Shown here piece after piece: positions 18,909 through 28,933 of a stretch of 64,000 bases of DNA. Every line of letters starts with the position of its first letter. Positions within the stretch are counted from its first letter, which is position 1. A model generated the notes under the pieces. The model did not search any database and was not told the origin of the DNA. It worked only from the letters and a program-made list of their open reading frames with translations. Origin of the DNA: Gammaproteobacteria bacterium. Its GTDB lineage: Bacteria > Pseudomonadota > Gammaproteobacteria > Acidiferrobacterales > Sulfurifustaceae. Both the position numbers and the translations under genes were made by a program. Location: contig JACQFZ010000048.1 of NCBI GenBank assembly GCA_016199745.1, forward strand, positions 62,001 through 126,000, given 5' to 3'.

Positions 18909-20911
18909 CGACTCATTAATTCTTTCTCGAAGTCCACCAGTTCCGCACCCTCGACCACCTGTGCACCGACCGCAAAACGAAACCCGCGTACGGTACCGGC
19001 GGCAGGTGCAGCAAGCGTGTGTTCCATCTTCATCGCTTCCAATACTAACAGGGGCGCACCCTTGTCGACGCGCGCGCCCGGTTTGGCCAACAGTGCCACG
19101 ACTCGCCCAGGCATGGGCGCAAGCAATTCGCCATCGGGTCGATTGTCATCGTGGTGATACACCAACGGCTCGACAGCAATGAGTTGATGGGCATGACCGC
19201 GCAAAAACACATAATGTTTGTCCGCGGCCATAACCACGGTAGCGTCCAGCCGTACACCATCTAACTCGGCCCGCAACGCCGCATCCGTACCCAATTTTCC
19301 GCGCGCACGGACGACGGTGTCGCCGACCCCAAGGCGATACGTGCCGTCGTCATAACTGACGGTAATTGCCTGCTCGATATCACCGTGACGAAATTTCAGT
19401 TGTCGCTGGGCGATCCCGTTGAGGCGCCAGCCATCACGCCAGTGCCAAGGTGAACATCGGTCACCGCCTTGCTGTGCCTGTACACGTGCCCGCTGATTCT
19501 CGCGCAACAACGTCGCCAGCGCGGCGAGTAAATACGCATCCAGCGGCACAACTTCTGAAGGGAATAAAAACGCGCGTTCGCGCTCGATCAATCCGGTATC
19601 CAGATCGGCATTAGCGAACGCCGAACACGCCGCGATCCGTGCCAGAAACTCGACATTATTAGCGACACCGGCAACGCGATACTGCGCAAGTGCCTGTAGT
19701 AATCGCTGGCGCGCTTGCTCGCGATCTGTGTCCCAGACAATCAGCTTGGCAATCATCGGGTCATAATACGGCGTGATTTCATCGCCCAGTTCGACACCGG
19801 TATCGATACGTACGTGTGGCGACTCGTCTGGCGCGGTTAGGTGCAGGAGCTTGCCGGTCGACGGTAGAAATCCTTTAGCAGGATCTTCGGCGTATATACG
19901 TGCTTCGATCGCGTGACCACGAATTGTTAGTTGTTCCTGCGTCAATGGCAATGGCTCGGCGGCGGCGACCCGCAATTGCCATTCGACCAAATCGAGATTG
20001 GTAATCATCTCCGTCACTGGATGCTCGACTTGCAAACGCGTGTTCATCTCCATGAAATAAAACTGTCCGTTAGGTTCGACGATGAACTCCACCGTGCCAG
20101 CACCGCAATAACCGACCGCATGCGCGGCGGCAACAGCGGCCTCTCCCATCTGCCGGCGTCGTTCGTTCGTTAGTCCGGGTGCTGGTGCTTCCTCAAGAAC
20201 TTTTTGATGGCGACGTTGTACCGAACAATCACGGTCGAACAAGTGCAAGCAATGACCTTGGTTATCGGCGAACACTTGAACTTCAATGTGCCGCGGCCGT
20301 TGCAGATATTTCTCGATAAGCACTCGATCGTCACCGAAGCTCGATGCCGACTCACGTTGGCACGATGCCAACGCATCGGCGAAGTCGGCGGCCTTTTCGA
20401 CAATGCGCATGCCTTTGCCGCCACCACCGGCCGCCGCCTTGATCAGCACCGGATAGCCGATCTTCTTCGCCTCCGCCTTGAGCGAGGCAACGTCTTGATC
20501 GTCGCCGTGATATCCCGGCACTAACGGCACACCGGCCTTTTCCATTAAGGCTTTGGCAACACTCTTGTTGCCCATTGCACGAATGGCCGCGGCCGGCGGA
20601 CCGACAAATATGACACCGGCGTGCGCACAAGCTTCGGCGAAATCTTCGTTTTCGGACAGGAAGCCGTAACCTGGATGAACCGCCTGGGCACCGGTTTTAG
20701 CGACGGCGTCGAGCACACGCTCGATATCGAGATAACTTTCTCGCGCTGGCGCCGGTCCGATCATTACGGCTTCATTGGCCAGGCGGACGTGGCGCGCATT
20801 GGCGTCGGCCTGCGAATACACCGCCGCCGTTTGCACACCCAAACGTCGTGCCGTCTTGATGATGCGACAGGCAATTTCGCCGCGATTAGCAATGAGTAGC
20901 TTTCGGAACAT
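18905..20911 (-). CDS. liuD: Methylcrotonyl-CoA carboxylase, biotin-carrying alpha subunit
   Basis: A 668-residue subunit. In order: biotin carboxylase domain ([20 protein letters not shown]-grasp loop [24 protein letters not shown]), a middle BT-like region, and a C-terminal biotinyl domain with [10 protein letters not shown], whose Lys near residue 626 carries biotin. With LiuB it carboxylates 3-methylcrotonyl-CoA to 3-methylglutaconyl-CoA. It lies 3 bases after liuC and overlaps liuE. Propionyl- or geranyl-CoA carboxylase is the alternative by sequence alone, but the operon settles it. Confidence 0.95.
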   Translation of the reverse strand: MFRKLLIANRGEIACRIIKTARRLGVQTAAVYSQADANARHVRLANEAVMIGPAPARESYLDIERVLDAVAKTGAQAVHPGYGFLSENEDFAEACAHAGVIFVGPPAAAIRAMGNKSVAKALMEKAGVPLVPGYHGDDQDVASLKAEAKKIGYPVLIKAAAGGGGKGMRIVEKAADFADALASCQRESASSFGDDRVLIEKYLQRPRHIEVQVFADNQGHCLHLFDRDCSVQRRHQKVLEEAPAPGLTNERRRQMGEAAVAAAHAVGYCGAGTVEFIVEPNGQFYFMEMNTRLQVEHPVTEMITNLDLVEWQLRVAAAEPLPLTQEQLTIRGHAIEARIYAEDPAKGFLPSTGKLLHLTAPDESPHVRIDTGVELGDEITPYYDPMIAKLIVWDTDREQARQRLLQALAQYRVAGVANNVEFLARIAACSAFANADLDTGLIERERAFLFPSEVVPLDAYLLAALATLLRENQRARVQAQQGGDRCSPWHWRDGWRLNGIAQRQLKFRHGDIEQAITVSYDDGTYRLGVGDTVVRARGKLGTDAALRAELDGVRLDATVVMAADKHYVFLRGHAHQLIAVEPLVYHHDDNRPDGELLAPMPGRVVALLAKPGARVDKGAPLLVLEAMKMEHTLAAPAAGTVRGFRFAVGAQVVEGAELVDFEKELMSR

Positions 20912-20914
20912 ACG

Positions 20915-21700
20915 TTATTTCATCCAGCTCGGCCGGCGCTTTTCCAAAAATGCGCCAATTCCTTCGCGCGCCTCCGGCGTTGCACGCAAACGGGCGATTT
21001 CATTGGCGGTGTGCTCAACCACTTCTTCGTTGATCGACCGTGGGGCGACACGATCGATCAACGTCTTCGCCGCCGCTTGCGCGTGCGGCCCGCCTGCTAG
21101 CAAGGTATCGACAATTTCACCAATCCGTCGATCTATCGCTTCATCGGCGATCACCTCGTGCACCACGCCGATCCGGCGCGCCTCTTGCGCCTCAAAGCGC
21201 TCCCCTGTCAGAAAATATCGGTGAGCGGCGCGGGTACCGATTGCGGCAATAACGTAAGGACCGATCGTTGCCGGAATCAAACCCAAACGCACCTCGGAAA
21301 GCGCAAACTGCGCCGACGTCGCCGCGACAGCAATATCGCACACCGTGGCGAGACCCAAGCCGCCACCGAGTGCCGCACCGTGTACCCGTGCCAACGTCGG
21401 CTTAGACAACATATATATAGTATTGAGCATCTGTCCCAGGGCGAGTGCGTCGCGCTGATTTTCCGCCTCGGTATAGGCGGCGGCGCGTTTCATCCAGCCG
21501 AGATCGGCGCCGGCGCTGAAGCTCTTACCACGTCCGGCCAACACGACGACGCGAACGTTTGGGTCTTTATCGAGTGTCTGGAACGTCTCTGTTAGCTCAC
21601 GAATTATCGTCTCGTCGAGCGCGTTATGCACCTCGGGACGATTCATCCAGACGTAAGCAACTTGTCCGCGGGTTTCGAGCTCCAGGCCTTGATGAATCAT
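20915..21700 (-). CDS. liuC: Methylglutaconyl-CoA hydratase (enoyl-CoA hydratase family)
   Basis: A crotonase-fold hydratase of about 261 residues that converts 3-methylglutaconyl-CoA to HMG-CoA. The oxyanion-hole segments are GRGKSFSAGADLGWM and HGAALGGGLGLATVCDI, with LSEVRLGLIPATIGPY following. I chose ATG 21700 (GGAG 7 bases upstream) over an in-frame ATG five codons earlier. It sits between liuB and liuD, the standard position of liuC. Confidence 0.93.
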   Translation of the reverse strand: MIHQGLELETRGQVAYVWMNRPEVHNALDETIIRELTETFQTLDKDPNVRVVVLAGRGKSFSAGADLGWMKRAAAYTEAENQRDALALGQMLNTIYMLSKPTLARVHGAALGGGLGLATVCDIAVAATSAQFALSEVRLGLIPATIGPYVIAAIGTRAAHRYFLTGERFEAQEARRIGVVHEVIADEAIDRRIGEIVDTLLAGGPHAQAAAKTLIDRVAPRSINEEVVEHTANEIARLRATPEAREGIGAFLEKRRPSWMK

Positions 21701-21777
21701 GATCGTTCTCCGCACCGACTCCGTTCACAATTAGCACTCACCGTAATTGGCGGTCCCTTTCCCCTGAGTGGCAGCAA

Positions 21778-23370
21778 TTACATTCGGAATACCCCAAATT
21801 CCGTTCGTTCGACCGGCGCGTTTAACGAAGCCGAAATCGCCAGTCCCAATATCCGCCGTGTCTGTGCCGGATCGATCACGCCGTCGTCCCATAACCGCGC
21901 CGTCGCATAATAAGGATGGCCTTGAGTCTCGTACTGCTGACGAATCGGCGCCTTGAACACCTCCTCTTCCTCGCGACTCCAGGTCTTGTCGCCACGTTTA
22001 ACGGAAGCGAGCACACTCGCCGCCTGCTCACCGCCCATGATCGAGATGCGCGCATTCGGCCACATCCACAAAAACCGTGGCGAATACGCGCGGCCACACA
22101 TGCCGTAATTACCGGCGCCGAAACTACCGCCGATAATCACGGTAAACTTCGGTACCTTCGCGCACGCCACCGCCATCACCATCTTCGCGCCGTGCTTGGC
22201 GATGCCTTCGGATTCGTATTTTTTGCCGACCATAAAGCCGGTAATGTTCTGCAGGAACACGAGCGGAATACCGCGTTGTGTGCAGAGCTCGATAAAATGC
22301 GCGCCCTTCAATGCCGACTCGGAAAACAAAATACCGTTGTTCGCCAAAATGCCGACCGGATAGCCATGCAGACGTGCAAAACCCGTGACCAACGTCGCGC
22401 CATAACGCGGCTTGAACTCATCGAATACCGAGCCGTCGACTAGCCGCGCAATCACCTCGCGCACGTCATACGGTTTACGTGTGTCCTGCGGAATTAACCC
22501 GTAGATTTCCTCAGTGGCATAAAGCGGCTCTTCGGATTCGGCCAATTCGAGATCGATTGCCTTGGGACGGTTGAGATTAGCGACGATACGGCGTGTGAGA
22601 TAAAGCGCGTGCGCGTCATCCTCGGCGAGATAGTCGGCAACGCCGGAGACACGCGTGTGTACGTCGCCGCCACCTAGTTCTTCGGCGCCGACCTCCTCGC
22701 CCGTCGCCGCTTTAACCAATGGCGGACCCGCGAGAAAAATCGACGCCTGGTTTTTGACGATCACCGCTTCATCCGCCATTGCCGGAACGTAAGCGCCACC
22801 GGCGGTACACAGCCCCATTACCACCGCGATCTGCGGGATGTTCTGCGCCGACAGATTTGCCTGGTTAAAAAAGATACGCCCGAAATGATCGCGATCGGGG
22901 AACACTTCGTCCTGCGCCGGCAAGAACGCACCGCCAGAGTCGACCAGGTAGATACACGGCAAGCGGTTCTGCTGCGCAATCTCCTGTGCCCGCAAATGCT
23001 TCTTCGCCGTGATCGGATAATAGGTGCCACCCTTCACCGTCGCATCATTGGCAACAATAATGCACTCGCGCCCCGATACGCGGCCGATCGCCGTAACGAT
23101 ACCCGCCGCCGGGATTCCATTGTCATACATCCCATAAGCGGCGAGCGGCGACAGCTCGAGTAACGGACTGCCGGGATCGATCAGCACCTCGATGCGATCG
23201 CGTGCAAGCAATTTGCCGCGTGCCAAATGCTTCTTACGCGCCTCGTCGCTGCCGCCGCGCGCCGCCGTCGCTGTTTTATCCTTAAGGTCCGCGACTTGCT
23301 TCTGTAACGCCTCGGCATTGCGCCGAAATTCCTCCGACTGCGTGTCGATTTTGGAATGCAGACGTGTCAT
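21778..23370 (-). CDS. liuB: Methylcrotonyl-CoA carboxylase, carboxyltransferase beta subunit
   Basis: A 530-residue carboxyltransferase with paired crotonase-like halves. Features include [53 protein letters not shown] and the C-terminal [18 protein letters not shown]. It partners LiuD. ATG 23370 begins one base after the liuA stop and follows GGAGACAGCGTGAA; the longer in-frame start at 23403 would overlap liuA and lacks support. 77 bases separate it from liuC. Confidence 0.95.
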   Translation of the reverse strand: MTRLHSKIDTQSEEFRRNAEALQKQVADLKDKTATAARGGSDEARKKHLARGKLLARDRIEVLIDPGSPLLELSPLAAYGMYDNGIPAAGIVTAIGRVSGRECIIVANDATVKGGTYYPITAKKHLRAQEIAQQNRLPCIYLVDSGGAFLPAQDEVFPDRDHFGRIFFNQANLSAQNIPQIAVVMGLCTAGGAYVPAMADEAVIVKNQASIFLAGPPLVKAATGEEVGAEELGGGDVHTRVSGVADYLAEDDAHALYLTRRIVANLNRPKAIDLELAESEEPLYATEEIYGLIPQDTRKPYDVREVIARLVDGSVFDEFKPRYGATLVTGFARLHGYPVGILANNGILFSESALKGAHFIELCTQRGIPLVFLQNITGFMVGKKYESEGIAKHGAKMVMAVACAKVPKFTVIIGGSFGAGNYGMCGRAYSPRFLWMWPNARISIMGGEQAASVLASVKRGDKTWSREEEEVFKAPIRQQYETQGHPYYATARLWDDGVIDPAQTRRILGLAISASLNAPVERTEFGVFRM

Positions 23371-23371
23371 T

Positions 23372-24535
23372 TCACGCTGTCTCCGAAAATAGCTCGCGTC
23401 CAATCAACATGCGCCGAATCTCCGACGTACCCGCACCGATTTCGTAGAGCTTGGCATCGCGCCACAGCCGACCTGTCGGGTAGTCGTTGATATAACCATT
23501 GCCCCCCAACGCCTGAATTGCCTCGCCGGCCATCCACGTCGCCTTCTCGGCGGCGTAGAGGATTGCGCCGGCCGCATCCTTACGCGTGGTCGCACCACGG
23601 TCACAGGCCACGGCAACGGCGTAAACATAAGCACGACAAGCATTCATCGTCGTGTACATGTCGGCGAGCTTCCCCTGCATAAGTTGAAACTCGCCAATCG
23701 ACTGGCCGAATTGCTTACGCTCGTGCAGATAGGGCACAACGACGTCGAGACAGGCTTGCATAATACCCAGCGGACCACCGGCGAGAACCAAACGTTCGTA
23801 ATCGAGCCCGCTCATCAACACGCGCGCTCCTTCGTTCACTCGTCCGAGAATATTTTCCGTTGGTACTTCGCAATCCTGGAACACCAGCTCACTGGTATTC
23901 GAGCCACGCATACCGAGCTTGTCGAGCTTCTGCCCGGTGGAGAACCCTTTGAAGTTCTTCTCAACAAGGAATGCGGTAATGCCCTTCGCGCCGGCATTGA
24001 CGTCGGTCTTGGCGTAGACGATCAATGTGTTTGCATCGGGACCATTGGTGATCCACATTTTGTTGCCGTTGAGAACGTAGCGATCGTCCTTTTTATCGGC
24101 GCGAAGCTTCATCGACACGACGTCGGAGCCGGCATTCGGTTCGGACATCGCCAGCGCACCGACGTGTTCGCCGGAGATAAGTTTAGGGAGGTATTTCTGT
24201 CGCTGCGCCGGCGTGCCGTTACGCCGTATTTGATTGACACATAAATTGGAGTGCGCGCCGTAAGAAAGCGCAACTGACGCCGACGCGCGGCTGATTTCTT
24301 CCATCACTACGACATGTGCCAGATAACTCAAGGCACTACCGCCGTATTCTTCTTCGACCGTAATCCCGAGCAATCCCAGCTCACCGAACTTGCGCCACAG
24401 TTCGGCGGGAAAACGATTTTCGCGATCGATCTGCTGTGCCCGTGGCGCGATCTCCGCCTGCGCAAACCGCCGCACCGTCTCGCGCAACATACCGATCGTT
24501 TCGCCGAGTCCGAAGTCCAAACCGGGGATCTCCAT
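23372..24535 (-). CDS. liuA: Isovaleryl-CoA dehydrogenase
   Basis: A 387-residue FAD flavoprotein of the acyl-CoA dehydrogenase family that oxidises isovaleryl-CoA to 3-methylcrotonyl-CoA, passing electrons to ETF. Evidence includes [11 protein letters not shown], the substrate-site segment [17 protein letters not shown] whose Glu is the catalytic base in isovaleryl-CoA dehydrogenases, and the C-terminal [24 protein letters not shown] precedes ATG 24535. First structural gene of the operon, 93 bases after tetR. Confidence 0.95.
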   Translation of the reverse strand: MEIPGLDFGLGETIGMLRETVRRFAQAEIAPRAQQIDRENRFPAELWRKFGELGLLGITVEEEYGGSALSYLAHVVVMEEISRASASVALSYGAHSNLCVNQIRRNGTPAQRQKYLPKLISGEHVGALAMSEPNAGSDVVSMKLRADKKDDRYVLNGNKMWITNGPDANTLIVYAKTDVNAGAKGITAFLVEKNFKGFSTGQKLDKLGMRGSNTSELVFQDCEVPTENILGRVNEGARVLMSGLDYERLVLAGGPLGIMQACLDVVVPYLHERKQFGQSIGEFQLMQGKLADMYTTMNACRAYVYAVAVACDRGATTRKDAAGAILYAAEKATWMAGEAIQALGGNGYINDYPTGRLWRDAKLYEIGAGTSEIRRMLIGRELFSETA

Positions 24536-24583
24536 GACACCTCCTTGCCCAAGTTCGAAAACCTACAAACACCAACAATGGGT

Positions 24584-24606
24584 TCCCTCCTCTTCACGGG
24601 GAGGGA
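24584..24606. repeat. GC-rich palindromic (REP-like) sequence between tetR and liuA
   Basis: TCCCTCC pairs with GGAGGGA across a 9-base loop in the 93-bp gap. A similar CCCTCCCC/GGGGAGGG palindrome forms the core of the element at 36285-36381. It could be a dispersed extragenic palindrome or an attenuator between regulator and operon. Confidence 0.4.
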
Positions 24607-24628
24607 TAGGGTGGGATGGGTTTGAAAC

Positions 24629-25198
24629 CTACCCCTCACCCACAATGTATTCCGCAATCCACTCCTTCAACGGCTCAATCTTGCTCCGCTCAAAATTCAT
24701 GAGACTAAGCCCAAACGTATACGTGTAAACCAACAAGCTCCGACTCGCCGCTTCACGCCTCGGCAATCCAGCCGCGACGAAAAGATTCTGCGTGTACTGC
24801 AACCGCGCCTCATCCACTTCCGCCACAACCATCGCCGCTTGCGAATCACGTCGCGCCCAATCGCGCACCGCCAATTCGATCGTCATGCCTCGACGGTTGG
24901 TACTGCCGCCATAAATCTCCAACAACCGACAAATTTGCGCGCGCACCTTGCCGTCGTCAACACGCGTGTGCTTGCGCACATCTTCGATGCGGCTCTCTTT
25001 CCAGACATTCAGAATCGCGCCCAGCAATTCATTTCGATCTTTGAAATGCCAATAAAAACTGCCCTTCGTCACACGACAACGTTTGGCGAGCACTTCGATG
25101 CGCACGCCATCGAGCCCTGCTTCACCCAAAACATCAATCGCCGCATCGATCCATGCGACTCTATCGAGTTGATTACGAGGTTTCGTCTTTAACGCCAT
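24629..25198 (-). CDS. TetR-family regulator, probable controller of the liu operon
   Basis: A 189-residue TetR protein. The N-terminal helix-turn-helix is clear (RIEVLAKRCRVTKGSFYWHF), followed by an all-helical ligand domain. It heads the liu genes on the same strand, and a 28-bp palindrome overlaps its promoter, so autorepression with co-regulation of liuABCDE is likely. In many beta-proteobacteria a TetR protein named LiuQ plays this role instead of the MerR-type LiuR; whether this is an orthologue cannot be settled by eye. The ligand is presumably a branched-chain acyl-CoA. Confidence 0.88.
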   Translation of the reverse strand: MALKTKPRNQLDRVAWIDAAIDVLGEAGLDGVRIEVLAKRCRVTKGSFYWHFKDRNELLGAILNVWKESRIEDVRKHTRVDDGKVRAQICRLLEIYGGSTNRRGMTIELAVRDWARRDSQAAMVVAEVDEARLQYTQNLFVAAGLPRREAASRSLLVYTYTFGLSLMNFERSKIEPLKEWIAEYIVGEG

Positions 25199-25235
25199 AA
25201 TGAGTCATTGTTCAGTCGCATCACCTACATCCTGA

Positions 25236-25263
25236 ACTTTCCATACGGAACCGTATGGAAAGT
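25236..25263. promoter_or_regulatory. TetR operator palindrome
   Basis: Perfect 13-bp arms ACTTTCCATACGG and CCGTATGGAAAGT flank a 2-base centre (AA). It ends 38 bases before the tetR start and overlaps its predicted -10 region. Size and placement are typical of a TetR-family autoregulatory operator. Confidence 0.8.
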
Positions 25264-25291
25264 ATAGTGCAGCTACGGTGGTCGGTGTCAA
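25261..25291 (-). promoter_or_regulatory. Predicted sigma-70 promoter of tetR-liuABCDE
   Basis: On the minus strand TTGACA (25286-25291) is a consensus -35. TATACT (25261-25266) is a good -10 at 19 bp; ACTATA at 17 bp is the alternative. The -10 end lies inside the operator palindrome, so bound repressor would block polymerase. Confidence 0.55.
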
Positions 25292-25440
25292 ATGAGTACG
25301 AACGAAGGACTAGTGGCCATTTGGTCAATTTAATCCGCTAACTGATCTATCCGGTAGCAAACTGAGCAAGATTTTGACAGTGCCGCATTTTCCTTTTCCT
25401 TAAGATTCCCGACGTCATTAACAACAAAGGAGGAGGATTT

Positions 25441-26184
25441 ATGTTTATCAAAAGTTTTCGAGCAATTTGCTTGTTACTCGCTGCAAGTACGCTAGCCGCT
25501 CCAACCTTGGCCGCTACTTCCTTGCAGCTGGTCACGTCGGAGTTTCCGCCGTACACCACCGCCAGCCTGCCGAACCAAGGCGTGGTAAGTGAAATTGTCG
25601 CTGAAGCCTGCAAGCGCAGCGGTTACGCCTTAACTGTTAAAATACTTCCATGGACCCAAGCATTGGAGAGTGGCAAAGAAGCAACAGCGGATGGGATCGT
25701 CGGGATTTATCACAACAAGGAACGGGAACAATGGTTCGTCTATTCGGATCCTATCGTGCCAAACCAAATCGGCTTCTACAAACGCGTCGAATCGCCGATT
25801 ACCTATAACGCATTGTCCGACTTGAAGCCGTATCGGATCGGCACCGTGCGCGGCTATTCCAATCCGAAGTCTTTCACTGACGCTAATCTTACGATCGACG
25901 AAGTACCGGACGACGAAACTAATCTGCGCAATCTAGCGAATAAACAGTTCGACCTTACGCTAATCGATAAAGGCGTGGCTGAATACATCATCAATAATAA
26001 ATTTCCTGACCTGAAGCCAAAATTGGTCTGGATTGAGCCACCTATTGAAAAGCTTCTGCTCTACGTCGCGATTTCCAAGAAGACGCCGGATTACGATAAG
26101 AAATTGGCGGGGTTGAATCGCGGTCTTCGGGAAATGGTGAAGGACGGCACGATGCGGAAGATAATAAATAAGGCCGGTATTTAA
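25441..26184 (+). CDS. Periplasmic solute-binding protein (SBP_bac_3 type)
   Basis: A 247-residue exported protein of the family 3 amino-acid/polar-solute binding fold. A Sec signal ends near ALAATS, then LVTSEFPPYTT, a mid-domain with YSDPIVPN, and RIGTVRGYSNP typical of the hinge region. AAGGAGGAGG precedes ATG 25441. No permease or ATPase gene is nearby, so it may serve a distant ABC transporter or a sensor. A related protein lies at 33459. A terminator-like hairpin follows directly. Confidence 0.85.
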   Translation: MFIKSFRAICLLLAASTLAAPTLAATSLQLVTSEFPPYTTASLPNQGVVSEIVAEACKRSGYALTVKILPWTQALESGKEATADGIVGIYHNKEREQWFVYSDPIVPNQIGFYKRVESPITYNALSDLKPYRIGTVRGYSNPKSFTDANLTIDEVPDDETNLRNLANKQFDLTLIDKGVAEYIINNKFPDLKPKLVWIEPPIEKLLLYVAISKKTPDYDKKLAGLNRGLREMVKDGTMRKIINKAGI

Positions 26185-26191
26185 CGCTAAG

Positions 26192-26218
26192 ACCACCGGC
26201 GCACTTCGCGCCGGTGGT
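26192..26218 (+). terminator. Terminator-like hairpin after the solute-binding protein gene
   Basis: ACCACCGGCGC pairs perfectly with GCGCCGGTGGT around ACTTC, starting 8 bases past the stop codon. No long T-run follows, so efficiency is uncertain. Confidence 0.65.
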
Positions 26219-26287
26219 GTAATTCACGAATCCATCAACTGAGGAAGGGATCCACGAACTTTTTTTGGGCCTATATCAGAGTAACGA

Positions 26288-26700
26288 TTACTGACTCTGA
26301 AAGAAATCCCAAATAACATCAGTGGCCGATAGCGCCGTCGATCCTGGCGTATCACCGCGGATCTTGCGATTACCGGGCCACGAATGACCGCCAGTTTCGG
26401 TAACACAGCGCTTGACATCGACGTTGCCACGGCATCGCGTGTAGACGTCGCAATAGGCGCCGGATGTTTCGAGTACGCGTTTTGGTGTGACGCTGCAACC
26501 GTTTAGATGGACCCATTTCGTCATCGTGTCGGGGACCGAAACGAAGGGCGTGACTTTGTCGGTATCGTGAGAGCGGCTGGCGCCACCATTGACGATGAAT
26601 AGCTGGCGGGGACATGGACACGGTACAGACGCGTACGGCCGTCGTGAACAATGGAGAACGAATAGTCACCCGGGCGTTCGATCTTTGTGTCGGCCGGCAT
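26288..26700 (-). pseudogene. PHB depolymerase-family esterase remnant, internally deleted
   Basis: Pieces of a LpqC-like esterase. The start of the mature domain is seen as GDYSFSIVHDGRTRLYRVHV followed by PASY (about 26540-26690). In a different frame the C-terminal block follows at once: VNGGASRSHDTDKV, then VTETGGHSWPGN and TALSATDVIWDFFQ, stopping at 26288. The central alpha/beta-hydrolase core with the nucleophile Ser is missing. A deletion joined the first and last parts of the gene. Confidence 0.7.
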
Positions 26701-26893
26701 CGAGCAGCGGGCCTGAGCCTTGTGGCACGTATCGGGTTACCCAAGCAGCGATGAGGAACGGCAGGCAATAGCCGCCCTCCGCGGTTTCACGGTCGTAATC
26801 GCTCGACCAGACGGCGTAAGCCGCGGCCAGCTCTCGTTCGTTCGAGGCAGCATAGACTTGATCGAGTGCGGATACCTTTTCATCACCTGTCAT
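26701..26893 (-). pseudogene. SAM-dependent methyltransferase, N-terminal fragment
   Basis: About 60 residues resembling the start of a class I methyltransferase: ASNERELAAAYAVWSSDYD, then GPLLDAG, where the SAM-binding motif I (DxGxGTG) should continue. Instead the frame enters the esterase remnant and stops. The break sits exactly inside motif I, so catalytic parts are absent. ATG 26893 or 26899 is the likely original start. Confidence 0.65.
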
Positions 26894-27066
26894 TGCCATC
26901 CCCTTTTTCTCTGAATGCTTTGTCAAAAACGGTAACGTCAACCACTCTGAGATGGCTAGCAAACACTAAATAACTAATTCGCATAACCATCTGCCACAAT
27001 GTTCTTACTAATAGTGATTTTATCCACCTATTATCGGCTTCCGATCTCGCACTAACTCTAAAAAAG

Positions 27067-27846
27067 ATGGATCCACTCTATACAGTTTCCGGCTTCGCGG
27101 TCGGCTTCATTGTCGGACTTACCGGAGTTGGTGGTGGTTCGTTAATGACTCCGTTGTTGGTTCTCCTTTTTGGCGTATCGCCGGCGGTGGCGGTAGGTAC
27201 CGACCTTTTGTACGCATCGATTACTAAGGCCGGCGGCAGCTGGGTGCATGCGCGCCGCGGCAATGTAGATTGGAGAATCGTCGGACTACTCGCCGCCGGA
27301 AGTCTGCCGGCCGCGATATTAACCACCGTAGCGCTTAGGTATTTCAATTTCGATACCAAGACGTTGTCGGCCCTTATTACTACAACGTTAGGTGTTGCGC
27401 TGATTCTCACGGCGCTGGCGTTGGTATTTAAGGAACGATTGCGCAACTACGCGCGTAGACGCTTGAGCCACCGGCCGAGTTGGAGTCAGCAGAAAATTTC
27501 CGTAGTTACTGTAATTACCGGGGTATTTCTCGGTATCGTCGTCACCGTCTCATCGGTCGGCGCCGGCGCCGTGGGTACCGCCGCCCTCTTCTTTCTTTAT
27601 TCGCGGCTATCCGTAACACAAATCGTCGGTACTGATATCGTGCATGCCGTCCCGTTGACGCTCGTTGCCGGATTGGGACACGCCTCCTTGGGTACGGTGG
27701 ATTGGAACTTACTCATAAGCTTGCTCATTGGCTCACTACCGGGCATTTATCTCGGCAGCCATATCAGCTCTCGCATTCCGGAATCGATATTGCGCCCGAC
27801 GCTCGCGGGGATGTTGATATTGATTGGCGGCAAGCTCGTTCTCTAA
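27067..27846 (+). CDS. TSUP (TauE/SafE) family anion permease
   Basis: A 259-residue inner-membrane protein with the two mirrored halves of the TauE/SafE family: VGLTGVGGGSLMTPLLVLLF in the first and TVSSVGAGAVGTAALFFLYS in the second, with about eight membrane helices. Members export or import sulfite, sulfoacetate and other organosulfur anions; the substrate here cannot be inferred. Single gene, no sulfur-metabolism neighbours. Confidence 0.9.
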   Translation: MDPLYTVSGFAVGFIVGLTGVGGGSLMTPLLVLLFGVSPAVAVGTDLLYASITKAGGSWVHARRGNVDWRIVGLLAAGSLPAAILTTVALRYFNFDTKTLSALITTTLGVALILTALALVFKERLRNYARRRLSHRPSWSQQKISVVTVITGVFLGIVVTVSSVGAGAVGTAALFFLYSRLSVTQIVGTDIVHAVPLTLVAGLGHASLGTVDWNLLISLLIGSLPGIYLGSHISSRIPESILRPTLAGMLILIGGKLVL

Positions 27847-27939
27847 TCGCGGCCGCCTCAGTAGTGTTGCCGCAAGCCTTGTAAACAGCGTTCGCTGCTT
27901 TCGCAATTGTTTCTAGCGGGTAAGCCGTTTTCGTTGGGA

Positions 27940-28218
27940 TTAACTCTGATTTACCGCGCTCGGTTCCATATAGAAGACTTCCCAAATGTGCCCATCCAAA
28001 TCCTGAAACCCGTGTTGATACATAAAGCCGTGATCCTGCGGTTCGTTGTAAGTTTTCCCGCCAGCGGCAATGGCTTTACGCACCATCTCATCCACGTTTG
28101 CCCGCTGTTCAAGAGCCAGCGCCAATAACACCTCCGTGCTTTGCGTGGCATCGCAGATTTTCTTCGGCGTAAATGTTCTGAACTTCTCTTCCGTCAGCAG
28201 CATGACGTAGATGTGTGG
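27940..28218 (-). pseudogene. VOC-family (glyoxalase-fold) protein, 5'-truncated
   Basis: The C-terminal two thirds of a DUF/VOC protein: HIYVMLLTEEKFRTFTPK, VDEMVRKAIAAGGKTYNEPQ and HGFQDLDGHIWEVFYMEP, with the final Glu as metal ligand. The family is about 135 residues, and the first beta-alpha-beta unit with its own ligand is replaced by about 20 unrelated residues (MMQELSVGWRS). The VOC fold needs both halves, so activity is unlikely. Confidence 0.7.
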
Positions 28219-28305
28219 AAATGCCCCCCGTACAGCGGACAACGAACGCCAACCCACGCTAAGCTCCTGCATCATTGACCCACGTTAAATGAGATAGGTG
28301 TAAAA

Positions 28306-28704
28306 ATGAAAGGTAGTTGTCTATGCGGTGCTATCGAGTACGAGATTGATCAACTCGACATGCCTATTGACCATTGTCATTGCCGTACCTGCCGTAAAGC
28401 CCATGCAGCGGCTTTTGCTTCAACCGCTGGCGTTAATCGAGAGCACTTTCGATGGCTGAAGGGTGAGAAAGAATTGACGATCTTCGAGTCATCACCGGGA
28501 AAATTCCGGCATTTCTGTTCCGTATGCGGCTCCCATCTAGTGGCCGAGCGATCTGCGCAACGTCACGTGATCGTGCGCGTCGCCACACTCGATGAAGACC
28601 CCATCTCTAGACCGGCCATGCATATCTGGCGTTCGCATGATGTTCCATGGTTACAGGATGAAAGTGCTGTCCAGTCGTACCAAGAGTGGCAGCCTAATCG
28701 GTAA
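28306..28704 (+). CDS. GFA/CENP-V domain protein
   Basis: A 132-residue zinc protein of the glutathione-dependent formaldehyde-activating (GFA) family. Ligand cysteines are at CLC (residues 5-7), HCHCRTC (about 26-32) and FCSVCG (about 70-75). Many members have no proven link with formaldehyde and are best called GFA-fold proteins. Single gene, no formaldehyde dehydrogenase nearby. Confidence 0.88.
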   Translation: MKGSCLCGAIEYEIDQLDMPIDHCHCRTCRKAHAAAFASTAGVNREHFRWLKGEKELTIFESSPGKFRHFCSVCGSHLVAERSAQRHVIVRVATLDEDPISRPAMHIWRSHDVPWLQDESAVQSYQEWQPNR

Positions 28705-28809
28705 TTTATGTCGTAGTAAAATCTAATTAGCGAGATCTAGTTCGCAGCCTTTAAAACTTACTCGGAGTTCGTTTTTACCTCAACCATCACTATCTATTTA
28801 TTTAAGGGA

Positions 28810-28850
28810 AGCAAGCGCGGCTATACGCAATAACAAAAGCCGCGCTTGCT
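28810..28850. terminator. Strong inverted repeat after the GFA gene
   Basis: AGCAAGCGCGGCT (28810-28822) pairs perfectly over 13 bases with AGCCGCGCTTGCT (28838-28850) around a 15-base loop. Located 106 bp past the GFA stop and 84 bp before nsrR; most likely a terminator that insulates the two. Confidence 0.6.
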
Positions 28851-28875
28851 AGTCGTTTGACTGAGTCGATATTTA

Positions 28876-28898
28876 AAGTGGTATTTTAGATGATACTT
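28876..28898. promoter_or_regulatory. Candidate NsrR operator upstream of nsrR
   Basis: AAGTGGTATTT-T-AGATGATACTT has the 11-1-11 layout of NsrR sites and resembles the half-site AAGATGYATTT in part (AAG..GTATTT). Symmetry is imperfect. A weaker look-alike (29424-29446) precedes hmp. Autoregulation and NO induction of hmp would follow. Confidence 0.45.
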
Positions 28899-28933
28899 AA
28901 ATATGATGCGATCTCAATTTCAGAATCCTTAAA

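Noticed and set aside
24629-25198. LiuR (MerR-type) as regulator of the liu genes
   Set aside because: The regulator has a TetR, not MerR, helix-turn-helix; the only MerR protein in the window belongs to the copper ATPase.
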